A stretch of 64,000 nt of DNA from Batillaria attramentaria (GCA_018292915.2 JACVVK020000144.1:1201001-1265000); one strand, 5' to 3'; shown: positions 1-48,586, numbered from the stretch's first letter. Program-made: numbers and translations. Notes: generated by a model not told the origin, from the letters alone.

Positions 1-1041
1 GCCAAAGTCAGAACTGGGGTTGTCAGCGTCGGGAGGGTTGTCTGTCTGAGTTTCTGACCCTGGTTCACGCCTCTCCCGTGTGTGCAGACGGCCGTTTTTG
101 AAGAAACCGAATTTGCCATCTTCTTGTACTTCTTTCAGCATTGCAGTTTGTCGTCTTGTCAGGTCTGAGGCAATCCTGATTCCGGCCATGCTGAGGGCAT
201 TGCGAGAGTGTGTGTCCCGGAACAGCCGCATTTTGTCAGCCCACCGATGGAAGCGTACGATCATGGGGCGTGGTTTATTGTTGTTTCGGTCGGGTTTCCC
301 CAGACGGTGTGCCCTCTCTACGTCACTTGTATCCCACGCTTTCTGCGTGAAAAACTCGTTGAGCACAGTCACTACTTTGTCAGAACACGCCTGGAAAGTT
401 TCTCCCACTGACTCGGCTATACCGAAAAACTTGACATTGTTGCGTCTCGACTGTCCCTCTAACCTGTCCAACTCCTCCTCCATATCGGTCAATCTTTTTG
501 TTAGCATATCATTTTCAGCTTCTAGTCTGTCTATCCGTTCTTTGTTATCATCCACTTTCTTATCAACCCTTGTAATGTTGGACTGGAGACGTGAAATGTC
601 ATTTCTCAGCGACTCGTTACTGGTTTCTATAGTCTGTCTTATGGACTCACCCATACCGTGTAGTTTTTGGTCCATGTCTGACACCAGTGTAGACTGTGTT
701 CTCTCAAGCCGAGTGACGGTATCCATGAGAGACTTCATGTAGTTGCCAAGCCCTTCCAAGGTTGTCTGTGTCGTAGTTGACATAGATCCGTTGTTGCTGC
801 GGCAGTTTTCGTTTTCCATGTCAGCTGTCCCGTTGTTGGGGTTTGGCCCTGGGTTTGGTTCAATGCCACTGATGAGAAGAAACACCAACAGCGTACTCAC
901 AGCAAGTATGGCGGACAGTCCGTGCGCCTTGTATCCCCGTACACGTAGCGCGGCAATTTCGGCATACCTGGAGAGTATTTTCACCAAAATACCCGCGAAG
1001 CAGCTGACGGCTACTCTATAGGTATCCACGCTGCAGGTCAT
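1..1041 (-). CDS. LINE ORF1 protein (L1/Tx1-like), C-terminus beyond window edge
   Basis: An uninterrupted minus-strand frame of 347 codons runs from ATG at 1041-1039 to the window edge without a stop. Order: residues 1-40 basic/mixed; about 42-57 a hydrophobic segment rich in Leu/Val; 59-66 a 2A-like GIEPNPGP; an internal Met at 75 (819); a long coiled coil of heptad Leu/Ile/Met with E/K/R at about 90-180; then a block containing RRNNVKFFGI and ERAHRLGK, as in the RRM-like domain of L1-type ORF1 proteins (Transposase_22 family); then a basic C-terminal domain. ORF1 proteins of this type bind LINE RNA as trimers. There is no frameshift, so the copy may be young. ORF2 should lie to the left of the window. 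The plus-strand frames at 80-742 and 743-1021 are antisense shadows. Confidence 0.85.
   Translation of the reverse strand, partial: MTCSVDTYRVAVSCFAGILVKILSRYAEIAALRVRGYKAHGLSAILAVSTLLVFLLISGIEPNPGPNPNNGTADMENENCRSNNGSMSTTTQTTLEGLGNYMKSLMDTVTRLERTQSTLVSDMDQKLHGMGESIRQTIETSNESLRNDISRLQSNITRVDKKVDDNKERIDRLEAENDMLTKRLTDMEEELDRLEGQSRRNNVKFFGIAESVGETFQACSDKVVTVLNEFFTQKAWDTSDVERAHRLGKPDRNNNKPRPMIVRFHRWADKMRLFRDTHSRNALSMAGIRIASDLTRRQTAMLKEVQEDGKFGFFKNGRLHTRERREPGSETQTDNPPDADNPSSDFG
844..867 (-). other. 2A-like ribosome-skipping motif in LINE ORF1
   Basis: Codons 59-66 read G-I-E-P-N-P-G-P, directly after a hydrophobic Leu/Val-rich stretch. The canonical 2A core is D-(V/I)-E-x-N-P-G|P. Here the Asp is Gly and all other positions fit. 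2A-like sequences near the ORF N-terminus are known in several non-LTR retrotransposon clades. If active, it would release a 65-residue hydrophobic leader from the coiled-coil protein. Activity with Gly in place of Asp is uncertain. Confidence 0.6.
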
Positions 1042-1145
1042 GGATCAGCAAAGTCACTTGTCGCCGACTAATGAGGATAATTTGTAAACTTTCTCCTCAG
1101 GGTCCCAAAAGTTTGACTTCACGCTAAGGGCGGATCACTCTCTTC

Positions 1146-1186
<41 letters not shown>

Positions 1187-1293
1187 AGGGGTGGGTGAGG
1201 GGTGGAGGTGAGAAGGGGGGTGGGGGGGGGGTGGTGGAGTGCAGGAACGGAGTGGAGCGTACATTGATTTGTGCGTACAGTAATGCGACCGCA

Positions 1294-1357
<64 letters not shown>

Positions 1358-1465
1358 CCATTTAGTTTTATAGTTTGATTGGGTTTTTTTTGTTTTTTTG
1401 TTTTTAAATAAAGCCCCACTGAAGAAAGCACTTATAACTTGTCACTGTTTTGATCTTATTCATTT

Positions 1466-1533
<68 letters not shown>

Positions 1534-1722
1534 AGTTTTGTCTGTGGTACTAGTCTCAGGAATCAATAAGCTCGACCCGTGTCTCTTTCAGACCGTTGCC
1601 ATTATACACATTTGCATATACATATTGTATACATTTGCCCATAGAAAAGCAGCATACACGGCTACAAACTTTCGCAAAATTATCAATTCGATGTTTCAGT
1701 TGCAAAGGGAAGCAAAGATATT

Positions 1723-1753
<31 letters not shown>

Positions 1754-1765
1754 CTTTTTTACAAA
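1042..1765. repeat. LINE 5' flank and microsatellites
   Basis: No gene seen. It contains (GT)n at 1150-1181 and 1297-1351, (CA)n at 1469-1530 and an A-tract at 1730-1752. The frames in this stretch are microsatellite artefacts. Confidence 0.7.
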
Positions 1766-1940
1766 CATGCCAAGTGATTTTACAACTTATCCTGAAAAAA
1801 ACTCGGTTAAGCCGACCTGCAGGGTGAATTCTCGGGAAAGGTTTGGCTTATCCGAACTCGGATATGCAGAAACTCGGATAAGCGAAACAATTTTCCATTC
1901 CCCGGGCGAGTTCGGCTTAAGCGTGTTTGACTGTATACTT
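1766..1940. mobile_element. Pogo/Tigger-like DNA transposon end
   Basis: Repeated 'ctcggataag' and 'cggcttaagc' units occur, and the right end reads gtgtttgactgtata. The complement of that end, tacagtcaaac, resembles the TIR start of pogo/Tigger elements next to a TA target. There is no transposase. Similar tacagt(c/a)aaacct ends lie upstream of EGF exons 3-5 (about 7611, 9139 and 10990). Confidence 0.4.
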
Positions 1941-1984
1941 ATATCTTGTTTTACGGAATAGCTTTTTACCCTTTTCACGACCTG

Positions 1985-2045
1985 GCAGCCGCGAATTAGT
2001 CTTTGTTGCTTGCTCGGCGTTAAGCCCTAAACAACTAACTCACTA
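1985..2045 (+). repeat. Repeat D copy
   Basis: Short dispersed unit (gcgaattagtctttgttgct, then a ggcgttaagccctaa block and AACT repeats). Other copies: 2855-2870 plus 3296-3350 (split by a MITE), 4338-4392, 28290-28352, 53018-53082, and inverted at 46924-46968. I do not recognise its class. Confidence 0.6.
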
Positions 2046-2870
2046 ATTTTCCTGTTCATCGCATCTACCAGGACCATTGCGTTACTTTTGGTGACCCTAC
2101 CATTCATCGGTACAGGCATCTTGTGCTATCTCTTGGCACTGCGGTCTACAGTCATACGCAAAATACATTTGTTTTGGGCACTGCATGCTAGAAAACGGTC
2201 ACAAGTTCACAATTTTGTGGGTAGTAAGTCAGGACAGGCTAAAGAAGGGTATGGCAAGTGAAAGTTGCCTGTTTTACCCAGTCGCGTCCTGAATAATCTC
2301 GTGACTTACTCTGCGAAAAAAAAAAAGAAGACATTTTGGACATTTTCTTGCGTGCAGTGCCCAAACCAAAATGCCTATTGAAAAGTGTGTTCATCCAAGT
2401 GTGGCATTGCCACAAATGAAAGCAATCAAAACTTTTTTTCTTTTTTTTTTTCTTTTTTTTTTTTTTTTTGGGGGGGGGGGGGGGAGGCTGTATCATTGCC
2501 TTCATTGCAATACAAAAAAATATTTCAAATCCCTTTAGACTCAGCCGGAAACCGCGGATGTCGTAAAATTGAACTTTTGGGTATTGTGCGTCACGTGACC
2601 GGCTGAAATAAAGAATTTTCACCTGCCATATCCTTCTTTCGGCTATTGTGACTTGCTATGCAATAAATAAATAAATAAATAAATAAAATAAAATAAAAAT
2701 AAATAAAGTGAACTTGCGACTGTTTACTTGCATACAGTGTCAAAAAAAAAAAGGATTTGTCCAGTATATTTTGCGTGTGAGTCTATATCAGACGCGTTCA
2801 GCGAGCAGCTTTCTTCAACGTTGTTTTTTACAGGACCCCGCGTACCAAGGCTTCAATTAGCCGCGAATTA

Positions 2871-3295
2871 GGTCCCGTTTACATTACAGAGCGCTCTGAG
2901 GGCGCCCCTAAAGCGCACCGTACTGAGAGCGCTCCACGGCGTTTACACAATCATGGAAGGGGAGCTGATATGTCACGTGCTCTCGAGGAATGTGACATAT
3001 TCAAGATGGCAGCGCCCAGAAAGCACGTGTTTTTGTATGCCTGGCAGAAACCCCCCGCCCCCCCCCCCCCCCCGATCTTTCGTCATTTGCAAAAATGGCC
3101 TGTTGCTACGGTGACACAGGGCCCCACGTGACGTGACGAAAGCGCTTTAAGCTAAGCGCCATCAGACTATACTCGTACCCACTGTAGGTAGTCTGAGAGC
3201 GGTGCGCTTTCGGAGCGGTTTGTCCAAGTGTGAACGCGACAGGGCGCTCTCAGAGCGCTCTCAGGGCGGTATTTTAAGCTAATGTAAACGGGGCC
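2871..3295. mobile_element. MITE with TTA target duplication (Harbinger-like)
   Basis: Ends are inverted (left ggtcccgtttacatta, right taatgtaaacggggcc), with subterminal GAGCGCTCT-type palindromes. A TTA target duplication flanks it (2868-2870 and 3296-3298). It interrupts a repeat D copy precisely: the D sequence resumes after the second TTA. A 3-bp TWA duplication is typical of PIF/Harbinger elements. It is 425 bp long with no coding capacity. Confidence 0.7.
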
Positions 3296-3299
3296 TTAG

Positions 3300-3644
3300 T
3301 CTTAGTGGCTTGCGCGGCGTTGAGCCTCAAAAACTCACTCAGTCACTCACCCACCAAGGCATGAAATAACGGTAACAATATTTGTCTTAACTGGACCACT
3401 TCCACGTTCACTTAGCCAACTGATGTGTTCAAACAGCCACAGTTTCGCTTCTCAGTGCGCCAGTATGCTCAAGATTTCAAGATTTTATATTCCTGTTTCC
3501 CTTTTGGGGTATGGAGGATACCCCCAAAATCAAACAAACCAAGACCACAGAATTATACACAACGATACGACAGAAGATATATGTACAACACACACATAAA
3601 CAATACACAGGAAAGCGCAACCACCTATGAAACCCCTGAAACAG

Positions 3645-3717
<73 letters not shown>

Positions 3718-4493
3718 ACTAAACCGTCCTACTCGCTTTCAAAAACTTTGCTAGAGCACGGGCAACTTTTTTGGATTTTGATCCCACCAGTTTACAAAGA
3801 TTGTATGTCGATTTGAGTATGTGCTTGTTCCGCTCCTCTTGAAACGCCGGACCTTCTAGAATTAAATGAAATTCCTATGAAATGCCTATTGCATGCATGT
3901 CACATTTTCTGCACAGTCGCTCGAAATACTTGATGATTAGTACAACTCTTAATGCGAGACGACATTGTTTTACATTTTGCGCGAGCGGTCGAACATTCAG
4001 ATTCTTCAACTGTTGTCGACGACAATCTCCCTCAGCGTAACAGCCGCTTTAGTGAGTACGCTTCTGTTGGCTCAGTGCCATCGTGAGAGACGCTGTAATG
4101 TGTCTAAGTGGTGTGGTGATCGACATACCACGACATACCGTCTGCGAGCATAAATATCGTAAATATTGCAACGTTGATATCGTGGGTTTTTTTGGTTTGT
4201 TTGTTTTTTTAATCAAAAATTAGCATGAAGGTGCAGCGTCTCCTGCATGTCCTAGGTTTATATTGCCCCGTAGACCAGTTTGCATTTTTTGTCCAACGTT
4301 ACATTTTTGTTTTTTTTATGTAGTGCAGGCACACTCAACCGCGAATTAGTCTTTGTGGCTTGCGCGGCTTTAAGCCCTAAAAACTCACTCACTTTTCTTT
4401 TTAATCAAGAGATAATCATGTCAAAAGTGAATTTTAAGTCTTTTGTTTGACCTAGGTTCTGGAACCCGGCACAGTTTGGCATCAGGGAGAGAG
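3300..4493. other. No gene; microsatellite, then region upstream of receptor start
   Basis: (CA)n at 3649-3714. The rest is unremarkable apart from a repeat D copy at 4338-4392. A possible acceptor (tttgtttgacctag, ending 4454) precedes the receptor ATG by about 40 bases, so a 5'-UTR intron may end there. Confidence 0.4.
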
Positions 4494-40659
<36,166 letters not shown>

Positions 40660-40703
40660 TGGACTGGTTTGATGGTTGAGTAATTGTTTGGCTAAATTGA
40701 CTG

Positions 40704-40746
<43 letters not shown>

Positions 40747-40999
40747 AACGCCCGGTTAACTCCATACTGATGGGTTTGATGATACAACCATGCAACGCAC
40801 AGCGACAAATGAACATTCCCTCGATAACTTTGTTACCAGAAATGAGTGATACAGAGGTGATACCCAACAACTAACAAAAAGTCCTGATAACAGTGCAACA
40901 CGCGACCACCTTGTGAAGAAAAATGCCACTGCACCGCAACACAGAACAACGACGCTCACTCACACTGAATAAAGACAAGACAGAAACCACATAACAGCG

Positions 41000-42480
41000 C
41001 TTGCTCACGCACGCACACACACACATCTGACAATCCAGAAGCCACACATTCTTTCCCCTTCTCCCTTTTCTTTCTTTCTCTCTGTTACGAGCGTAGCTGT
41101 GCGTTTTTGTTTGTGTTGTTTCGTATGCTGTAGGATAACAGCTGTAATTTTGTTTTGTAGTTTTAGTGAGATAGAGAAGTTCATATTCCGTTTTAGTAAT
41201 GTAAATCTGTTTCCCATGATCCAGAAGTTTCTATTGTTATCGCGAGTATTCGAGAAGTGGTGACCTTGTTTTGATTGTAGCCTTTTCGTCTCGGGCGGCA
41301 GTGTGCGCTTAGGGCCTAGGGCTGAGTCGCTCGGAAATCTCGTGCTTTGTTCTGACTTGTTTACGACTAGAAGGTGTTACACTCTCTTGTCAACGACATA
41401 AGTACACATCAGTCAAACATGTATAAAACATCGGCAGCGTGCCACTCGACTCACACACATACATGCAGGTCCAATGTCTACACATCACGCGTCACATAGT
41501 TCAAGTTCAACCTGTTCGAAACAAACGTTTCTCTTCCTGGCTCTCTGTTCAAAAAGCACACTGTTACTCTACTCAGTTGCTCCTTTCACTCAGCCGTGAC
41601 CGGAACAAAAGACCTTTCCGGCGAACTACTTTCGCTTTCTCTCTCTGGCGCACTTCCCACTCGGTACCAGTCTCTTCAGTCACGGGGCCTCTCTTTCTCT
41701 CTCTCTCTCTAACTCTCCCCCACAGAACTGCATTCACTCCCCACTGGCAGCGTATCCCTCTGTAACCCACAGATTTACAAACTACTCAAAAACTCTATCT
41801 CAATTTTGGTAAGCAGTTATCCCATCAAACACTGAAATTGTTTAATTAGTAAAACGAGAATTCTCCGCTTACCAAATACGCTGCCTTCTGAATCACTTAT
41901 CTCTCAGCACGACCGCTACATCAGCCAAAGCGGAATATGAAAAACCTCTGGGCTCAACCTCTCTTCTCTGCCCTTCAAACTCGCTCGTCCGACACACACC
42001 AGATCCGAGCTCTGCCACTATCGCTCACCTTCTACTCCCCGTGACCAAACAAAAACAAAAAAAAAAACCCGCATAACTCAGTACTAAACTGACCACACTT
42101 CACCTGACCCCCTCAAAACATTCTCACGTGCAATACATACGCGCTCACACTCCCGTCAACCCCAAACTATCAAAACATCCCATAATATTTACACTCAACT
42201 TCCGTGCACACCTGTCGTAGCGCCGCCTCAGCCACCATTTTGTCAGTTATCTACTCAGCGTAGATGTTATTATATAAGATAAGATAAGATGTAAGATAAG
42301 ATGATGAATTGTAATCCCAAATGAGTAGTTATGTGTCTGTTCTGTTGGAAATTATAAAAAATGACATATATAGAGTACCAACAGTCGCACGCAAAGCTTA
42401 CTTAGGCTGAGTGTGTCAGTAACAAAGCGTATGGGCCACAGTAATGTTCACATTATCACAGCTTCACTCGCACATGCCAC
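41000..42480. other. No gene recognised downstream of the receptor
   Basis: Mixed unique-looking sequence with (CT)n near 41690-41712 and GATAA repeats at 42279-42300. I see no coherent coding or repeat signal. Confidence 0.5.
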
Positions 42481-42566
42481 ATGCGCAAACACACACACAC
42501 ACACACACACACATACACACACACACACACACGTGTTTGTATGTAGTTTTTGTTTGTCTGTCTGTT

Positions 42567-42800
42567 TAGGCCGGAAAGCCGCTTTATCTAAACCCGCTCG
42601 CGTCTCTTTTGCCACACTCCAGCGCAAAAAGTCCCAGCTTCACTGGCAGCTTGGCTCTTGTTGCGGCCCCCTGGCATGCGCCTCATTTGGGCTAAAAATT
42701 ACAAAAATTACGACAATCGCGCTTTTTCGTAACAACAAAAATCATTACAAAATAGCACAGTCGCCAAACAGGGTTCTCCAAACAAACACCAGACATGATC
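42567..42800 (+). repeat. Unclassified repeat, copy 1 (see 61428)
   Basis: Shares gcttcactggcagctt, 'ctggcatg' and about 220 bp of diverged similarity with 61428-61650. Class unknown. Confidence 0.6.
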
Positions 42801-42819
42801 GACTGATCGACCCAGGGGC

Positions 42820-43160
42820 GCCGGAACCGGGGGGGGGGGGGGGGCACCCAACAGAGAACTCAGTTTAGCCGTTGCATGAAATATGAAAACGACTTGGCAG
42901 AAAGTCGTCTGATAACACCCCCCCCCCCCTCCCGCTTTTCACTTTCTTTGGGCAACGTCGTACCTTTCAGTGGCTCCCTGGTTCGTAAAGGTTTTTGTCT
43001 GCGCAGCATCTGAACGCCCCCCCCCCCCCCACTTTTCACTTTCTCCGGACAACGCCCCCCCCCCCCCCCCCCCCTTTTTCACTTTCTCCGGGCAACGTCC
43101 TTCCTTTCACTGGCTCTGGCGTCCCCCCCCCCCCCCCTGAGATTCTGCCCCCCACCCCCA
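42820..43160. repeat. Poly-C/poly-G minisatellite
   Basis: G-run at 42829-42843, then repeated blocks 'cccccccc-ttttcactttctccgggcaacg' with C-runs of 11-20 at 42918, 43017, 43057 and 43124. Confidence 0.85.
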
Positions 43161-43439
43161 ACATCTTCCGGCGCCCCTGTGACCCCACGTCAATTTGCAT
43201 CCTTACGCCAGTGACGGTACAACGCGCAGTCGGCAAGCTGTGTGTTTATTACATCAGTGTCACGGCACATTCTATGTCAGTCTCTTACTCGTAATCAGCA
43301 CAAAATGATTGTAACAAATGAGACCACAGAGGTGCTGAAATAGGATTTTTCCGATGCCTGAACAACTGTGAAATACACACTTCAACATAAGTCAAGGACC
43401 ACCTTGACAGACAGGTCTCATTTTTAAGAATTCATAAAA

Positions 43440-43830
43440 AAATAGAGATCAAGGAATCTTTCAAAAAATTTTTTTGCTGTGAAAGTGTTAAAGGGTTAAC
43501 AATGCATCCTGCAAAGCTTGCTGAAGCTGAAAAACCACCATGTGCTGCATGGACATCTTCCAGGAATTGTAGCCACTTGTAGCCAAATTTGCAAGTGGTC
43601 CTTGACTTCTGTTCATTCCACTGCTGACATAAGAGGTGGACATCATCAGCAAGCAGTGTGCTGGTCAGATGGGTGCTGCTGACTAGTGATATTGTGACAT
43701 ACAGACTTGTTATGTTATTGAATGTTTGTCTGTTCAAGCGTTTATTGCTTTTACATAACAAAAGGCTGTGTATAGCGCTGTGTGGAATTCTGTTATTATA
43801 TTTTTTTTTTTTTTTTTTTTTTTGCAAAAT
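43440..43830 (-). other. Unrecognised minus-strand ORF region ending at a T-run
   Basis: A minus frame of about 130 codons starts in the poly-T run at 43801-43823, so its N-terminus is an artefact. The interior (DVHLLCQQWNEQKSRTTCKF) looks protein-like. Possibly a retroelement relic; no family recognised. Confidence 0.25.
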
Positions 43831-44089
43831 GTAATAAATTTGGAATTGACCTCTTTACACTATACGCTGTCATAATCGTGCATTTGTTGGTATCTCATGT
43901 TTGAACTGAACTGTACTTTATAGTATACTAGACGAGCTTTTGGTTGATACTATTCATACCAACAAACAAAAACAAAAAAGTCTACAGGAGTAAAAGAAAA
44001 AAAAAGGGGTCGAAATGTCGGCATCCGATCACAAAGTATTTGAAATCCAAACACGGAGTCCTAAATAAAATCTTCGGCATTATGAATTG

Positions 44090-44091
44090 TC

Positions 44092-44122
<31 letters not shown>

Positions 44123-44985
44123 ACATTGACGCACCAAAACTTTGTCAACATCGACCTTTTAACCCCATCATGATACGCACCCGCCCACCCGACATGAAAA
44201 TCTGACACTCCATTTCCTCACAAAACAAGCGTGTCCGGGTCACCTGAAGCGAGACGAGGTAATGATGGAGTCACCTGATACGATCCAGTGAATGTGATCA
44301 TACGCGGTGCGCCCCTTTCATGTATCTGATACGGTATTATGAGCAAGGGTATACTTCGTCACACGTCGGGAACTCTTTTCACAGAGCCTGACCCGAGTAC
44401 CAGTAGCAGCCGTGGCAACAGAATGTGTAGCTCGACAATTTCATCGCTTGCAAAATGAACTTGGAGAGAGAGAGAGAGAGAGGAATGTAACGGGTACAGG
44501 GCAAAATTAGTCAGCGGTGTTGCTATGATTTGTACTTTGTTGTATTATCCATGACAGCTCAAAACTAGTCTACTCACTAAACTCCAGTTCCTCTTTCTGA
44601 ATCAAAACATCAGCCAAAGAAACAATAAAAGCATCGTAATTTGTACTCTAGCTCTATCAAATCAAATCAAATGTAGTTCGTTGTGTCTTAAATGACAAAT
44701 GATTCTTTTGATGCGCGGGCAATACAATACAATACAATACAAGAACGATAAAATACAACAATTATAAAATTAAGTGAGGTCGAATAATAATAAACTAACA
44801 ATTGAATTGATTCTCTTTAAACAAAAACTAAAACAACAACAACAAAAATCAACAAACCAATGAACCACCTCGCGCACACAGGGGGAGAGAGAGAGAACGG
44901 TAAAATACGACAGAATTAATCAAATTAAGTGAGGTCAAATAAATAATAAATAATTGAATTGGTTCTCCTTAAAAAAAGGAACCAC

Positions 44986-45040
<55 letters not shown>

Positions 45041-45265
45041 GTTACCTGAGCCTCATTTCACCCGTACAAACCCTATCTGCGCGACAGTTTTCAGGGTGGT
45101 TATTAAGAACTGTGCGTATAGCACGTGACGTTGCTAGTTAGCCTCTCAACTCCCACCCCCAGCCCCCCACCCTGCACACTCACTGCCCCCTCCCCTGTCC
45201 ACTCGGCATTCCCCACCGACTTCGGGAGAAAAATCCAAGGGGAGGGAAAGCAAGTCGATCGCAGA

Positions 45266-45345
<80 letters not shown>

Positions 45346-45350
45346 ATAGC
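44090..45350. other. Microsatellite-rich, no gene
   Basis: (CA)n at 44093-44120, 44991-45037 and 45309-45343; (GA)n at 44466-44482; (CT)n at 45271-45308; ATACA repeats near 44730. No host gene seen. Confidence 0.7.
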
Positions 45351-45656
45351 CACTTAAAGATAATGGTTAAAGAAATTAAGCGTACATAGGGCTGTCCAAG
45401 CAACTAATGATACCAACGCTTGGGTTGCATTCACTCACTAAGTACCACTCCTCCTCTCAAGGACCGGCCTCTCCGCGATTCCGTGGTCATTCTTTTAACA
45501 ACTGTGTTGTGACGGGATGAGAGCACCGAGGTGTTAAACTTACCAGGGTGGCAACAGTAGAAAGTGTCCACGTTCTATCCGCAAGATTTCTTTCTGCAAC
45601 GCGATTCTGCCGCCCACACGCGAGACTGTGACGAAAGCGCAGGAAGGTTTATGACC

Positions 45657-45911
45657 AAATCCAAGGGGAGGTCACTATAACCTCTTCGATAGTGATCAGT
45701 TTGTGCGCATGCTTATCGATAGTTTCAGTTTTTAAAACTCGTAAGAGTACACTGTAGAACTCAGGTAATTGTGTAACAGCATTGAAATCCAATGGGAGGT
45801 CACTATAACCTCTTCGATGTTGATTTGTGCGCATGCTTATTGATAGTTTCAGTTTTTTGAAACTCTTATGAGGCACATAATTCTACTGTGGAACTCAGGT
45901 AATTGTGTAAC
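45657..45911. repeat. Two-copy 128-bp tandem repeat
   Basis: Unit 1 45657-45784, unit 2 45785-45911, sharing ggaggtcactataacctctt, gtgcgcatgcttat and actcaggtaattgtgtaac. No coding signal. Confidence 0.9.
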
Positions 45912-46136
45912 GGTCACGGTAACCGAACAGACAACTGTAAACTGTTGCGGAATGTCTGCAAAGCTCGGTTGCAGAGAAAGATATCGCGTTACTTTCAGGT
46001 TTGGTAGTGAGAGGACATTATTATGTTATTAAAATGAACATCCCTTGCCATTCCTGGATTCTACAAAAGCACATGCAGGTAAAGGAAACAATCTCTCTTG
46101 TGTTGTTTGATGTCGTGAAATATGCACTTTAAAATA

Positions 46137-46479
46137 ATAATAATAATGAGTATTTTATAGGCGCTTAACCCAGTTTCGTGAATTGGCTCAAAGCGCCGCG
46201 AACCGAACCCTTCACGCACGCTCACGTGAATCACACGTATCCTCTCACACACTGGTCATGAACACATTGCAATCACGTGGTGCGAAGTATCAGCTTAGCT
46301 ATTAAGTTTCGGAATTTAGAATTGCATTTATTTTCAAATGTTGTGGGCTAAGTATTTCCAAGGCAGAGGGGGAGGAAGCCGGAGTACCCGGAAAGAATCC
46401 CCGACGATCGGCCCGAATGAACGGTGCCTCATACGAGAAGGAAAAATTCTTTACCCTGAGTGGGACTCGAACCTGACCT

Positions 46480-46510
<31 letters not shown>

Positions 46511-47092
46511 CAACTTTTTGCCAGCTCCAGTGGTGTTCCTCCCAGGTCATGGGTGGAATCCACGGAGGGCTCGAAGGCTGGGGCAATTTTTATTATGCAT
46601 GATGATGGAGATGAGGATGATGGTAAGATGGTGCTATGGAGGTCCATGTGGTTTGGGACTGCGGGACAGGGCCGCATTCCACGCTTCCTGTCATAAATAT
46701 CCCGGCGTTCACCAGGCCCGGGAACTACGGCACCTGCGGTGCCGGCCGTGTAATCATCCACATCATAAGACGTGTCATACCAAGGGACGCACCCCCAAAG
46801 TCGCACCCGTGAAGTGGGTGAATCTCGGCTGTGTGGCAACAGCCTCCCCATTGGGCCCATAGCACACTCGCTCTGGGTAAGAGCCGACCTAGGTAGGAAA
46901 AATCCCGCTTGTCTCGGCTGGGATACGAGTTAGTTAGTTAGTTATTTAGAGCTTTACGCCGCGCAAGCGGCTGGGATACGAACCCGGGTCTCCCGGTCCA
47001 TGGTCCGAAGTGCTAACCACTACACTACGGGGGCCGGTACCTCTCGCATTAGTGACAAAAGTCTCTTAACCACTAGACCACCGACCGCTCCA
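46137..47092 (-). mobile_element. SINE-B, minus strand, split by SINE-C
   Basis: Tail and body at 46137-46483, head at 47040-47092 (complement of ggagcggtcggtggtctagt). The break lies in the A-to-B box interval. Confidence 0.9.
46484..47036 (-). mobile_element. SINE-C, minus strand, nested in SINE-B
   Basis: Poly-T start (46486-46507) and head near 47036. A repeat D unit (46924-46968) is inserted between two copies of cggctgggatacga. Target duplication ctgtcgcatt / ctctcgcatt flanks the element. Confidence 0.88.
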
Positions 47093-47099
47093 AATCTAT

Positions 47100-48243
47100 A
47101 AAAACCAAGGAAAATTTTCTATCGCATCCACGCCGTTACACCCAAAACCTTCTCATTTGAAAGCCGTGACCTGCATGACGACAGAACTCGTTCGCAAATA
47201 CAAATTTCGCGGCCGAGCTGTCTGCTTTCTGATGCGGCGGCTCTACCCCCCAGTGGTTTAGGAACCAGCATTACAACACGGACATTGTTCTAGTCGGCAA
47301 GATATCCTTGAAATCCTGGCATTCAGCCGCCCCTTCTTCGGCCCAGTGTCGGGTCTAATTTAAGGTTGGCATGTCTGCTTTATCGCGTGTTTGTTGTTCA
47401 CGCCTGTGTGTACTGGACACCGTGCTGCGATAACCTGACGTATTGCTGCCTGTGGGTTTACTGCTAGTGCTGGTAAGTTTGGGGTAAGGTCTCCAGTCGG
47501 AGAAAAAAGAGAGAGGGTGGTGTGGCACATGTATAAATTTGTCTGTTTTATTTATCTTCGCTGTTAGACGTAAATGGGGAAACTGCGATGGAGAACTAAA
47601 CCAGTGTAAAAGGCATCATTTGAGTGACGGAATGCTACCTAGGCGTGGAGTATGTGCAGACATATAAACAGACACACACATAGATATACACACACATAGA
47701 CATACACACAGAGACACCCAAAGATAAACATACAGACACAAACACGCAGACCACTGGCTGAAAACGTGAATCCCTAAATGTCATTTTGATACCAAGCATT
47801 CAGATGTTTCGGTGGTCAAAAACGGATACTTTCACAATGATAAAATAAATTAAAATAAAATAAATCTTATTTGTTTGTTAGTTTGTTCGCTTTTTTTTTT
47901 TTTTTCTTCTTTTTTTTTTTTTTTTTGGGGGGGGGTTGTTTGTTTATTTGTTTTTTTTTTGTTTTTGTTTTTTTTTTGAACCTCAGTTGCATGCAGGATG
48001 CTGCTGACTTTTGTCTTTTTAAAGTTTGTTTTCCTTTTTTTTTGGAAAATGTGTCGAGCATCCTTTCTTCATTGGTTCTTTTTCTGTTTCTGTGTTTCTT
48101 ACATATCCAACTGATAAGTATGTGGTTCTTATATGGACATTTTGATTATATTTATACTGCTGATGGTCAAACAATAAACAATAAACTGTTTTACGTAGAC
48201 TGTCTGTATGTGTTTGTGTGTGTACGTGTGGGCTTGTGTGTGC

Positions 48244-48297
<54 letters not shown>

Positions 48298-48586
48298 ACA
48301 TTTACAAACTACTCAGCCTAAGAGATTCCTGTATCGAGTCTCGTGCTCGTACATGCAGTATAATGGACACAATGACTCAGTTTTCTTCTTAATACTTATA
48401 CACATAGGGATTAAAACCTAAACTGTATCTAAACAGCCTTTTCCCCCTCAACACCGAAAGTCTAGATTTAACATTTTAAACTAATTTGACAGTGGTGCTA
48501 CTGGTGCAATTCGTGAAAAATCTGTGACGGCGGCAGTGAAAGGGTTAAGCTCTTTTTTTCCGAACTATGTAAACGTAGCTTTTTTT
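47100..48586. other. No gene; T-rich and (GA)n simple sequence
   Basis: T-runs and a G-run at 47890-47980, (GT)n(GA)n at 48240-48293. The rest is unremarkable. Confidence 0.6.

Noticed and set aside
80..1021. Plus-strand frames of 220 and 92 codons
   Set aside because: Antisense to the LINE ORF1, which has recognisable domain structure on the minus strand.
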